Shown here: positions 1 through 9,296 of the stretch, piece after piece
Numbering within the stretch: the stretch's first letter is position 1
Layout: each line of letters begins with the position of its first letter
Source: Taishania sp964580465
GTDB lineage: Bacteria > Bacteroidota > Bacteroidia > Flavobacteriales_D > Crocinitomicaceae
Assembly (NCBI GenBank): GCA_964580465.1
Contig: CAZOKJ010000003.1
Coordinates: 66,814-130,813 of the forward strand
Length of the DNA: 64,000 nucleotides
Reading direction: 5' to 3'
Made by a program: the position numbers and the translations under genes
The notes under the pieces: generated by a model
Databases searched by the model: none
What the model was told of the DNA's origin: nothing
The model's input: the letters and a program-made list of their open reading frames with translations, nothing else

Positions 1-3000
1 TTTTTACTTAGATTTTCGTTGGCAAGTTGTTCAATCAATACTTGTTCTTTGGTTTTTACGTAAGAATTATCTGGACTATTTGCTTCTGGTTGTGAAGAAT
101 TCTGTTGAGTATTGATTGCTATTTGTTCATTTCTTTTTAATTGATTTTCAATACCTGATAAACGCACGATTTCTTCATCCGTTTTTGCGAGTTCATCTTG
201 CAATTGTTCGGAAATGTATTGTTTTTCATTTAAAGAGTACGAACTTGTTTCCAAATTCATTAACGCTTCTTTTATTGTTGCTTGATGGTTGTTTAATGCA
301 ACAATGTTTTGTTGGATGTCAGCAATTATATCTGAATGTTGATTAAACAGAGTGTTTAGTGCAATCAAGTTGTGCGTTTCAACAAAAGTCTGATACACCT
401 CTTGTTGTGTTTTTAGTTTTTGTTCTTCAGAATTAAAATTGTTTTGTTGTGAAGTAGCTTTTGCTAATAGTTCTTGTTGCTTTTCACTTTCTAGTGCTTC
501 TAAAATTGTTAATCGGTTTTCAATTCGTTGAGCATCTTTATTCAATTCATTTTTTAAACTTGCTTTTTCTTGCAAAGAAAGTGTTGGGTTTTCGTCAATT
601 GTCTGCTCCTTTTCTTTAATTAATAGCAGATGTTGACTCAATTTTTTTGACAAAGATTGAATGTTAATTACGTTTTCTGGAAGCAATTGCAAATCATTTG
701 ACAAATTGCCATTGTATGATTTTTCCAATTCGTTTCTTACTGTTTCAATCGAAATAGATGCTTCTTGCTTTTCTTTTTCTTGCTTAGCAGCTAATTCTGC
801 TTGTTGCTTAGCGATTGCTTCTTGCTTTTCTTTCTCTTGTTTAGCAACTAATTCTGCTTGTTGCTTTGCGATTGCTTCTTGCTTTTCTTTTTCTTGCTTA
901 GCAGCTAATTCTGCTTGTTGCTTAGCGATTGCTTCTTGCTTTTCTTTCTCTTGTTTAGCAACTAATTCTGCTTGTTGCTTTGCGATTGCTTCTTGCTTTT
1001 CTTTTTCTTGTTTAGCAATAGATTGTTCTTCCTCCTTTATTTTTTGCTTGTTTTTGTCAATAGTTGATGCGATGGAAACAGTTTGTTTTTCCAATAAGTC
1101 AACTTTTGCCTGTTTAACTGGGTCAATAGTTAATTGTTTGTCATTTTTAATTTCAGCTATTATAGCATTTAATTTTTCAGAAAAAGCTTCGTGAAGCAGA
1201 TTTTCATTTTCCAATCGTTTAGTAATCGGAACGTTTTCATTTTTCGTTCTTTCAATAGAAGAAACATAAGTTGGATCAATGGATTGAATGATATTTTCCG
1301 TTGTGATTTTAGCAATTTCTTTTTTTGCTTCTTGTTTTAAATTTTGTTCTAAATTTAGTTGGTCATCTGTCAGTTCTTTTAATTGCTTGTTTAATTCTTG
1401 TAGTTGAGAACGTTTGTTTTCTTTGTCTTCATTTGTTTGTTGTACATTTTCAATTAACTGTTCTAATTCTTGTTTTTTTGCGCGAATGATTGCTACCAAT
1501 TCACGACTCTTTTCATAAGATGACAACTCTGAGTTGTTGTATATTTTTTCACTTTCATGGTTGTAATCTTCCATGATTGTATCGTTTATTTTTGCTGAAA
1601 CACTAACTTCTGGTTGCTTAGATAATTCCTCAATACTGTTATTGATATAAGCAATTAATGTTTTGGTTTTAGATTGTTCGACAGTTGTTTTTAATTGTTG
1701 AACTTCTTCTTTTGGTAAACAAACTCCTTGATAACTTTCAATTTCATTGACAATACTAATTGTAGCTGTTAATTCATTTCTTTTTTGACTCGCTTGTTGA
1801 ATTAATTGTTGTGTTTTTGACAAATTTCCTTCGTATTCTTTTTGTTCGTGTTCTTTGTCATTGATTTTATCGAGCAAAGCAGGTTTATTTTTTTCTTTTG
1901 TTGTAGTTAATTCTTGTTTCAACTGATTAATTTCTGTTGATTTTTTTGTTATTTCATCTTTGTAAAGTTGCTCAGTTGCTTGCAGTTTTTTTAATTCATT
2001 GTCTGTTTTTACTTGGTCTAATAACAATTTATCTGTGTTTGATTGTGCTTCTTGGTTGAACAATTGTGCTAATAAATTTTTATTTTCTCGAATAACACTA
2101 ACGATTTTTTCAGAATTCTTTTCTTCAGTTGCTTTTTGAATTGTTTCTTTTATTTGGTTTAAAGCTTCAACATCATTGGCTGATATATGAACATTTTTTG
2201 TGCTAAAATTTAGAGCTGCTTCCCGAATTGTTTCAATTTTTTGTAATTTGTCTTCACGTGTTTGAGCTAAATCTTTTGCATTTGCAAGAATGATTTCTTT
2301 TCTACGTTTGCTATCTGTTAGGTCTGCTTCGGTAGCCAGACTTTTTATTTCTGCATCAATTTTGATAATTTCTTTGTACAATTGTGCACTAACTCCTTCC
2401 GCTTTTTCTTCCATTGATTTGCCTGGCTGAAGTAATTCCTTTGAACTTTCAATTTTGGAAGCTAATATTTCATTGAATTGAGATGCATTTACATTTGATA
2501 ATTTTATTTCATTCAATGCGGCTTGAATAGCTGTATTATCGGTGCTTGCTTCAAATAAATCTTCATTGACATTCATGTTTGAACGCTCTTTTAATACTTG
2601 AGCCACGATACTTTGAGCATCTTCTACTTCTTCATCAAAGCGGTTGACAATGCGAATACGTTCTTTATCTCCAATTTGCTCATGAACCATTAGTTGTTTT
2701 AATGGTTTTAACTCTTTTAAAAATGGAATTTCAACTTCGGCAGTAAATAATTCAGAAGCGCCATCTATTTTGACTTTATATTCGTATTTACCTCCTTTTG
2801 GGAAGGTAATTAAGTACGTGTTTTCTTTTGAAGAATTGAAAACACCAATTCTTTTTCCATTGCGTTTATCGATAACTTCTACGCTCATTTTAGGTTGTGA
2901 AGTCAATGCGTTGGATTGAAAATTACCTTTGATGATCGCTAATTGAATTGGAATACGTTCAACTCCGACTTTATATACGACTACTTTGCCATCTTGAGAT

Positions 3001-3965
3001 TGACGAGTAGAGGAGAAGTACGCATTTTTATTGTTTTTATCAACCACGTATAAAATGTCATCATCTGGAGAACTGATGGAGAAGTCAACATTCTCAACGT
3101 CAAAAAATTGATTTTCATCTGGATTGTACTTTGCTCTAAACACATCATATCCCCCCATTGAATTATGCCCTTTTGATGAAAAGTACAACTCTTTCCCATT
3201 TGGATGCATGTACGGATAATCTTCGTCAAAAGGAGTGTTAACAGCACCAGGTATTCGTTGAGGAACACCAAATTTACCTCCAGGTAGTCTTCTAGCAACA
3301 AAAACATCTAAATTGTCTCCATCTCCATAACTTGAAAAATAAACGTTCTCCATAGTAGGTGAGAGGTGAACAATAGGTTTGTGGTTCATTTTTTTATCTA
3401 CTTTAGATTGGAAATCCACAGCGTAGATAATACTTCCTCCAATTTCAGTTAAATCATACAAACGAAAAAAGTCTGCTTGTTTAATCTCTGTTTTTTTACG
3501 AACAATAATCTCTGTGATGTTTGAAAGCAAATTTTTTCCATTTTCACACATTACAATTGCTCTATTTGAAGCCGCTACAAATTCACCTTTTGGAGCTTTT
3601 GAGATATAATTTTTATATTCCTTAATTGCCTCGTTGAATTGATAATTCAAATGGTAGGCTTTAGCCAAATAATAATGGCTTTCTATGATGGGAGGTTCAC
3701 TTTTTACAGCATAAGTTAAGTATCGAATAGCATCTTGCTTGTTTGATGAGTTATATAACAAACATGCTCCATATTTAAAACTGTATTCATAACTTTTAGG
3801 TTGTAATGATAAAAGTCTTAAATAGAGAGAAGTAGCTTCTACAAATTCATTTCGTTTGAATAAATCATCTGCTTTTACTTTTAGTTCTTGTTCACTTTGA
3901 GCAAACGAATAAACGCTTGTCATTAATATGACAAAAAATAAAAAGATATTTTTTTTCAGCGTCAC
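1..3965 (-). CDS. Giant secreted TPR / PD40 / coiled-coil envelope protein (3' end beyond window)
   Basis: The frame is open from a GTG at 3965 to the left edge, about 1321 codons, with no stop. GTG is chosen because it precedes a complete signal peptide (Lys-Lys, hydrophobic run, ending SFAQ); the first ATG (3923) falls inside that signal. Residues 24-150 look like TPRs and share a YHLxxQ-type helix with the two PorE-like proteins at 17-21 kb. About 195-330 carry PD40-like blades (repeated YFSS motifs). About 340-415 resemble a small beta-sandwich. From about 465 to the edge the protein is charged coiled coil rich in Gln, Lys and Glu, containing a 19-residue tandem repeat. It follows plsY by 39 bases, as the last visible operon member. 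A structural envelope role is inference; a C-terminal OmpA domain could lie outside the window. Confidence 0.85.
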   Translation of the reverse strand, partial: MTLKKNIFLFFVILMTSVYSFAQSEQELKVKADDLFKRNEFVEATSLYLRLLSLQPKSYEYSFKYGACLLYNSSNKQDAIRYLTYAVKSEPPIIESHYYLAKAYHLNYQFNEAIKEYKNYISKAPKGEFVAASNRAIVMCENGKNLLSNITEIIVRKKTEIKQADFFRLYDLTEIGGSIIYAVDFQSKVDKKMNHKPIVHLSPTMENVYFSSYGDGDNLDVFVARRLPGGKFGVPQRIPGAVNTPFDEDYPYMHPNGKELYFSSKGHNSMGGYDVFRAKYNPDENQFFDVENVDFSISSPDDDILYVVDKNNKNAYFSSTRQSQDGKVVVYKVGVERIPIQLAIIKGNFQSNALTSQPKMSVEVIDKRNGKRIGVFNSSKENTYLITFPKGGKYEYKVKIDGASELFTAEVEIPFLKELKPLKQLMVHEQIGDKERIRIVNRFDEEVEDAQSIVAQVLKERSNMNVNEDLFEASTDNTAIQAALNEIKLSNVNASQFNEILASKIESSKELLQPGKSMEEKAEGVSAQLYKEIIKIDAEIKSLATEADLTDSKRRKEIILANAKDLAQTREDKLQKIETIREAALNFSTKNVHISANDVEALNQIKETIQKATEEKNSEKIVSVIRENKNLLAQLFNQEAQSNTDKLLLDQVKTDNELKKLQATEQLYKDEITKKSTEINQLKQELTTTKEKNKPALLDKINDKEHEQKEYEGNLSKTQQLIQQASQKRNELTATISIVNEIESYQGVCLPKEEVQQLKTTVEQSKTKTLIAYINNSIEELSKQPEVSVSAKINDTIMEDYNHESEKIYNNSELSSYEKSRELVAIIRAKKQELEQLIENVQQTNEDKENKRSQLQELNKQLKELTDDQLNLEQNLKQEAKKEIAKITTENIIQSIDPTYVSSIERTKNENVPITKRLENENLLHEAFSEKLNAIIAEIKNDKQLTIDPVKQAKVDLLEKQTVSIASTIDKNKQKIKEEEQSIAKQEKEKQEAIAKQQAELVAKQEKEKQEAIAKQQAELAAKQEKEKQEAIAKQQAELVAKQEKEKQEAIAKQQAELAAKQEKEKQEASISIETVRNELEKSYNGNLSNDLQLLPENVINIQSLSKKLSQHLLLIKEKEQTIDENPTLSLQEKASLKNELNKDAQRIENRLTILEALESEKQQELLAKATSQQNNFNSEEQKLKTQQEVYQTFVETHNLIALNTLFNQHSDIIADIQQNIVALNNHQATIKEALMNLETSSYSLNEKQYISEQLQDELAKTDEEIVRLSGIENQLKRNEQIAINTQQNSSQPEANSPDNSYVKTKEQVLIEQLANENLSK
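760..1016 (-). repeat. 57-bp tandem repeat (4.5 units, A-B-A-B order) coding for a 19-residue coiled-coil unit
   Basis: Units begin at 760, 817, 874, 931 and 988 (last one partial), each exactly 57 bases, so the reading frame is kept. Each encodes IAKQQAELxAKQEKEKQEA, with x Ala or Val. Units 1 and 3 share one set of synonymous bases and units 2 and 4 another, so the real duplication unit is 114 bases (two 57-mers). That implies recent doubling and probable copy-number variation between strains. It lies inside the giant coiled-coil gene. Confidence 0.95.
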
Positions 3966-4004
3966 GCTATTTTTACAACACGAGTTAATTAAGTAGTTAT
4001 ACGA

Positions 4005-4625
4005 TTACTTTTTAAAAAGGTTCATTTTATTTTCGTTTCTTGCGATTAATCGTTTGATATTTTTTCTGTGAGCAATGATCACGATAATTGAAAGAAAAAC
4101 TGAAAATGAGTTAAGCCAAATGGAGTGAATTTGGAAAACAAAATAAATAACTGTAGGAAAAGCAATTGCGGCAACAATGGCTCCCAAAGAAACGTATTGA
4201 GAGGCAATAAACACAATTAAAAACAATACAATGCAAATAGCGGCTGCTTGTGGGTGAATTCCAATAATAGCACCCAAAGATGTTGCAACTCCTTTACCGC
4301 CTTTAAACCCAGCGAACAATGGAAAAACATGTCCCAAAACAGTCATTAAAGCTGCTGCGATTTGTACGGTTATCAACTCATCCGATTGCCACGCCCCGGC
4401 TCCTAAAAGATAGGGAATAAAGGTTGCAAAAAAACCTTTGAGTATGTCTATTGTTAATACAACTATACCCGCTTTTTTACCTAAAACTCTAAAGGTATTG
4501 GTTGCTCCTGCATTCTTGCTTCCGTGCTCTCTAACATCAATGCCATATTTAGATTTTCCGACCCATACTGCTGTAGGAATAGATCCTAACAAATAAGCAA
4601 TGATACCAAAAATTATAAAATTCAT
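4005..4625 (-). CDS. plsY: Glycerol-3-phosphate acyltransferase PlsY
   Basis: Transfers the acyl group of acyl-phosphate to glycerol-3-phosphate, the first committed step of phospholipid synthesis, at the inner membrane. The 206 residues are typical for the family. Visible motifs are GSIPTA near residue 14, the GSKNAGATN motif near 36-44, and GHVFPLFAGFKGGKGVAT near 98-115, with about five hydrophobic segments. Its ATG shares one base with the stop of the upstream 1539-residue gene (TAATG), suggesting translational coupling. The giant TPR/PD40 gene follows 39 bases downstream. Confidence 0.96.
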   Translation of the reverse strand: MNFIIFGIIAYLLGSIPTAVWVGKSKYGIDVREHGSKNAGATNTFRVLGKKAGIVVLTIDILKGFFATFIPYLLGAGAWQSDELITVQIAAALMTVLGHVFPLFAGFKGGKGVATSLGAIIGIHPQAAAICIVLFLIVFIASQYVSLGAIVAAIAFPTVIYFVFQIHSIWLNSFSVFLSIIVIIAHRKNIKRLIARNENKMNLFKK

Positions 4626-7600
4626 TATCGTGTAAACAAATTATTAAATACCGTTTTTAAACCTCCTTGGCCTAACTGATACACAAAGTTTTTTGACTTC
4701 CTTTTATCTTCCTTTAACGAAGATATGGCAGTTGATAACTCATTGTCATCCGTCATAATGTCTAATACTCCTTCTTTTCTACCCATTGTGTAGTTGAAAA
4801 AATATTCTTTTCCTGGAGGTCCATCAATTGCAATTCCAAACCAATCTCCACCTGCACCAGAGTACTTTTGTTGGAAAAACGCCTTCAAAGGTACATATTT
4901 CATTACAGGTTTGTCAAACATATTTACTAAAATTGCTGAAGGAACTGTCGTAATGATTCCTTTAAAGTTGTTTTCTGATGGATTACTATAGTATTTCATA
5001 CGTAACCCTGTTAGCGTCATTGTTGATTCCAAAGACGAAGGGATTTTCTTTAATTCTCCTTTTATAGTAAAATCTTCTTGCAATTTATCTGCTTCGCTTT
5101 GACTTCCCCACAATGTGATGGAAGATTTTAATGTGTTGGTAGCAAAATCCATAGGACTCAACCCGTCAATTGCATTGATTTTATCAGGAATTTCTTTAAA
5201 AAAAGATTTGTTAACTGGGAAGTCAATTTTTGCAGTTAGGTTAAAGGAAATATCACCTGACTTTTGATCATAATCTACAATCCCTGCTGTCTGAATATTC
5301 ACTTCACCGTGGTCCATTCCTAAATTCACGATTCCTTCACCCAACATTGAACATGTTTCAGTGTTTAGACTTAAAAAGTTTCCTTTTTCACTGCGATTGA
5401 TGAGTTTTTCTTTCGATGCTATTTGGAAGGATTTATCTTCAAAATTGTAACTTAAAAATCCAGAAGAAGTAATGACTATTGGATCATTTGGTGCAACTAA
5501 TGCAGATAGGAAAGTAGGGTAGAGTTCAATACTATCAACATTCATGGCATCTCTCCAAACGATACCTGCAGCAAGTGGTGTTCCTTCTAAGTTTTTCATA
5601 GCATTACTCACTGGAATTTGAATGTTTTTTGGGTCTACATTGCTACTAAATGCTAACCAGTTTTTTTCTAACTTTTCACATGAGTGGTTAATACGCGTTG
5701 CTCCCGTAAATAAAATTTCTGGTGATGAAGCTTTTACTGTCATATCTCCGTAGTAATCAAACTCGGGACTTAACTTAAAGTCTTGGTCTTTGGAAATTTT
5801 ACCGCTTGCAATTGTTTGAAAAGAATTATCTAATCCGATTTTGTCCATTACAATATACGTAGCAACACTATCTCGGTTGTAATAAGGATATTCACCTACT
5901 GCTGTATAAGCTCTACGTGCTGTAATGTCAACTGTGGCTTTTGTAAACGTATGGTATTTTGTGATGTAGTTAGCCACAATTTTAGCATTTTGGAATTGAT
6001 CTAATTTTGCTTTTTTACGGATATTTACCTTCATACTATCCGGATAAATACGAGCATCTGCTACGTTGATGTATTCCACTTGATCACAGAATATTGTTTT
6101 TAGTTTGATGTCTAACTTTGCTTTTGGAGCTCTAAACTGTAAGGAATCTTGTTTTGGATGTGTAGAGAAAAAGTTTGGGCCAATTAAGTCTACACCTGAA
6201 TCAATGGCTAAATCTGTTGCAGATTTTTTCTCCATGTCTATTTGTTCTTTATCCATAAACCAAGTAAACATGTCCATTTTACACATGTATTGATTGAGCG
6301 GGAAGTTAACGGTCGACTCTCCTTGATTTGAGTTGAAAACACCTTTTCTGTCTTTAAAACTTACATGTGAGTTCACATTGTTGGTCTCAAAAGCTAAACC
6401 ATCTTCCCCTTGTTCTCTGTCTTTATTAGCTAAACTAAAGCTAGAAGTATCTGCAAATACATCTAAATGTTCGTATCTAAATTTGTTAGAAACAATTGTA
6501 GCCGTACTAAATGTCATTAAACCTTTTCCTTGTATTCCTTTGGGTGTCACGTAGGCAGTGCCTTTTAAGTCAGCTTGGTCTCCAAAAAACTTAATGTCAT
6601 TTTTTGTTGTTGAACTTACTTTAAGCATTTCTTTTTTAGGAATATAAGTAATATAAGCTTCATTACATGAAGCTTCAGGAAATAGAATACCTTTGTCCAC
6701 CGCTAAATTTGTAAACTTAACTACACCAACAGTAGAGTCGGGTAGAAAGGTAAATAAATTTTTAGCTATTGATGTTGACTTTACAAAGTTAATGCTACCA
6801 TTTCCTTGCAATCCATTTCCTGACAACATGATTTTATTGTCGTATTTCGCACCTGTTCCATAGAAGTTTAATCCTTCTTTAGGTGCAGTTGTGGAAAAAC
6901 CAAAGGAATAATCTGGCATGACCTTTAAATCTTCTTTGATAATAGGAAAAATACCTGCAGAGGATAATTCTCCTTGTAATCGCAAAGCTTTGTCATTAAA
7001 GTTGTCTGCACTATCTATTTCAAATGGTTTAATGGTGTAATAGAAACGGGTGCTATCGTACGCTCCTTTAAAAAGATCTTGAGAATTATAAAATACTTTG
7101 GTACTGTTTTTTATACTAATAACAGGAAAATGAGCTGTTGTCGCATCGTTTTTATTACCTGAACGATTGGTTGGTAAATCAACAATAACCTCTCCAGTTG
7201 GTTTATTAATGTAAGAATTCATCGCAATACCAGAAGTACCATGAGAAGGATCACGAGGCTGAACGCGTAAAATCATCTCTTCTGTTTTTAAGAGATTAAT
7301 TTTATTGTTTTCATAGCTGTAATATGCTTGCAATGTATTGATTTCAGCTTTTCCAACATTAAGCCAACCACTAAACTCCAAATCCCTGTTTTTCTTAACG
7401 ATGATTTGACTGTTTTTTGGAAAAATATGAGTGTTTTGTTTGTCTGAAATAGTGATTTGATCCACAGCGACCACATTCAAATCCATTGTGTTTAAATCGA
7501 AAACAGCAAAGTTTTGCATGGCCATTCTTTCTTTGTTGCGTTGTTGAAATTCTTGTTGTAAACGCTGTAGATTGGCATTTTTCTTAATTTCTTCGTCCGT

Positions 7601-9244
7601 ATATCCTTTTAGTTCTTTGTTTCTAAAATCAGAAATAATAGCTATGTTGTCATAATCTTTTTTTCCAGCATTTCCCTTTACATAATTTTCTAATTTTTCG
7701 TTGATATAGACTTTTTTGTTTTCAATGTCATAATTAATAAAACCATAATTGGCTAATTGCAACATAATAGGTTTCATTTGATCCAACGAACCACCTAACG
7801 CAGTAGCGCATTCTCCATCACTAAATTCATATTTATCGTATTTGTAAGTGTAACGATCAAGCGTTATTAAAGGGTTGACATTCGATAAACCTTGCAACTG
7901 ATTGAAAAGACGCACATCATAGAAGTTAAACGATTCAAAACGTGCGAAGCGCTGCTCTAAGCTTGTTCCTTGTTCGTATGTCAAGAAGATTTTATTGTCT
8001 TTACTATTGAAGATTAACTTTGGGACATAGTAATAGAGCTTGTGATAAGAGTCTGAAAATGGTGCTTGTCCCAATCCACTTGTTGGTCGCGATAATGTTA
8101 AAATTCCTTCTTCTAATTGATAGTTAAACAATGCGCTAGGATGGGTGATAGAATCGCCGCTAGCTGTGTAAAAACTTGTAAAAGCCCTATTGCTGGTGAT
8201 TAGATTGTCTAAAATGTTAATTTCTGAAGATTTTACAACAATGAATGGTTTTCCATTCTTAAGGACTTGAACAGTTGCTGGTTTTTTAGAACTACCAGCG
8301 CCAACGAATCGAGCTCCACGCATTTGAAATGTTCCTTCGTAGTTAACATTGGTTTTGATGTTGTTAATTTTTATGTCTGATTTAAAGGAGTTAAATTGTG
8401 GATATACATTGTGCTCTTCTCGTGTCTTTTTCAAAGCATTTTCACCTAAAGTACCGTCAATTAATTCTTTGTAATAAGGTGTTTTAAGCTTGACTGAGTC
8501 GATGTTGACAATGGTGTTTTTTAGAGAAATTTGGTGTTTGCCAATTTGGGCATACGTTTCATTTTTAGGGAGTCCTACTTTTTCCCAAGTAATGGTACCT
8601 CCATTTCCAAGCCAGCGTTGTAGCGTAGGGTCGTAAGTTCCGCTTGTATTGTAAACGACAATACTATCGCTGTATTTAGTAGTTTTTCTATTGCTTCCAG
8701 CTGCATCGACAAGGCGACAAACTAGGTTTCCTTCGGATAATTCAATGAATGGTTTGTCATCGTATTTAAATTCATATTTTCCACCTTCATAAAACCATTC
8801 AAAATTGGTTTTTCCAGCTAGTTTTCGATCAAAGAAAAAACCAGCTGCAGATTCAGCAAAGTCTGTGAAACGTTTTGGGTTTTTACTAGCAAGTAATTTG
8901 TCAATTGTACTGTGAAAAGCGTTGTAACTCGCCTCTGATTGTTTGTTTTTTACTAATGAATAAATAGAGAAAACATAGTTGTAAATATCAGGATAGACAT
9001 CCATTCTCTTTGCTACCAATGCATTGCAAGTCGTTACCATGTTGGTGAAATACTTGTCAGGCATTTCATTGGTTTGTATCAACATGACGCTCAATTCATC
9101 TTTGACAAATTTTGCTAATTCCCCTCTTCCATAAGGTGAAAGCGCTGTTTGAAATTCTTTAACGAATTTAGCTTTGTCCATGCTATATTGTCCCCACAAT
9201 GAGAAACTAGCTAAAAATAAAACCAAAGAGAGTACTTTATTCAT
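4625..9244 (-). CDS. Very large secreted protein of unknown function (1539 aa)
   Basis: I do not recognise this protein. A signal peptide (about residues 1-19, ending WGQ) indicates export. Residues 20-150 look alpha-helical. The remainder appears beta-rich, with many short alternating hydrophobic/polar strands and recurrent phrases such as GKGLMTF, GNGSINF and SSGFLSYNF, reminiscent of repeating beta-groove or beta-helix folds. There is no membrane segment after the signal, no lipobox, no CxxC motif and no type IX sorting tail. Few cysteines are present. It lies 52 bases after prmA and overlaps plsY by one base, so it is co-transcribed with phospholipid synthesis. A periplasmic or outer-membrane role is inference; that the gene is real is certain from its length and codon use. 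Confidence 0.9.
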   Translation of the reverse strand: MNKVLSLVLFLASFSLWGQYSMDKAKFVKEFQTALSPYGRGELAKFVKDELSVMLIQTNEMPDKYFTNMVTTCNALVAKRMDVYPDIYNYVFSIYSLVKNKQSEASYNAFHSTIDKLLASKNPKRFTDFAESAAGFFFDRKLAGKTNFEWFYEGGKYEFKYDDKPFIELSEGNLVCRLVDAAGSNRKTTKYSDSIVVYNTSGTYDPTLQRWLGNGGTITWEKVGLPKNETYAQIGKHQISLKNTIVNIDSVKLKTPYYKELIDGTLGENALKKTREEHNVYPQFNSFKSDIKINNIKTNVNYEGTFQMRGARFVGAGSSKKPATVQVLKNGKPFIVVKSSEINILDNLITSNRAFTSFYTASGDSITHPSALFNYQLEEGILTLSRPTSGLGQAPFSDSYHKLYYYVPKLIFNSKDNKIFLTYEQGTSLEQRFARFESFNFYDVRLFNQLQGLSNVNPLITLDRYTYKYDKYEFSDGECATALGGSLDQMKPIMLQLANYGFINYDIENKKVYINEKLENYVKGNAGKKDYDNIAIISDFRNKELKGYTDEEIKKNANLQRLQQEFQQRNKERMAMQNFAVFDLNTMDLNVVAVDQITISDKQNTHIFPKNSQIIVKKNRDLEFSGWLNVGKAEINTLQAYYSYENNKINLLKTEEMILRVQPRDPSHGTSGIAMNSYINKPTGEVIVDLPTNRSGNKNDATTAHFPVISIKNSTKVFYNSQDLFKGAYDSTRFYYTIKPFEIDSADNFNDKALRLQGELSSAGIFPIIKEDLKVMPDYSFGFSTTAPKEGLNFYGTGAKYDNKIMLSGNGLQGNGSINFVKSTSIAKNLFTFLPDSTVGVVKFTNLAVDKGILFPEASCNEAYITYIPKKEMLKVSSTTKNDIKFFGDQADLKGTAYVTPKGIQGKGLMTFSTATIVSNKFRYEHLDVFADTSSFSLANKDREQGEDGLAFETNNVNSHVSFKDRKGVFNSNQGESTVNFPLNQYMCKMDMFTWFMDKEQIDMEKKSATDLAIDSGVDLIGPNFFSTHPKQDSLQFRAPKAKLDIKLKTIFCDQVEYINVADARIYPDSMKVNIRKKAKLDQFQNAKIVANYITKYHTFTKATVDITARRAYTAVGEYPYYNRDSVATYIVMDKIGLDNSFQTIASGKISKDQDFKLSPEFDYYGDMTVKASSPEILFTGATRINHSCEKLEKNWLAFSSNVDPKNIQIPVSNAMKNLEGTPLAAGIVWRDAMNVDSIELYPTFLSALVAPNDPIVITSSGFLSYNFEDKSFQIASKEKLINRSEKGNFLSLNTETCSMLGEGIVNLGMDHGEVNIQTAGIVDYDQKSGDISFNLTAKIDFPVNKSFFKEIPDKINAIDGLSPMDFATNTLKSSITLWGSQSEADKLQEDFTIKGELKKIPSSLESTMTLTGLRMKYYSNPSENNFKGIITTVPSAILVNMFDKPVMKYVPLKAFFQQKYSGAGGDWFGIAIDGPPGKEYFFNYTMGRKEGVLDIMTDDNELSTAISSLKEDKRKSKNFVYQLGQGGLKTVFNNLFTR

Positions 9245-9273
9245 ACGTAATTATTTTAAGCGTTTTATCAATT

Positions 9274-9294
9274 TTTTGTAAGTAGCTTACAAAA
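9274..9294. repeat. Perfect 9-bp inverted repeat with 3-base loop between prmA and the 1539-aa gene
   Basis: TTTTGTAAG and CTTACAAAA flank the loop TAG in the short gap before the unknown giant gene. The stem is AT-rich and is not followed by a clear T-run on the minus strand, so it does not look like a normal intrinsic terminator. It could be an RNA-processing hairpin, a weak attenuator or a protein-binding palindrome. Confidence 0.45.
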
Positions 9295-9296
9295 GA

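Noticed and set aside
760..1016. CRISPR-like or satellite array
   Set aside because: Units are contiguous without spacers, in frame and coding for a coiled coil.
661..1194. Plus-strand Ser/Cys/Ala-rich 177-residue frame over the repeat
   Set aside because: It is the reverse reading of the 57-bp repeat inside the giant coiled-coil gene; the minus frame is open for more than 1300 codons and has natural composition.
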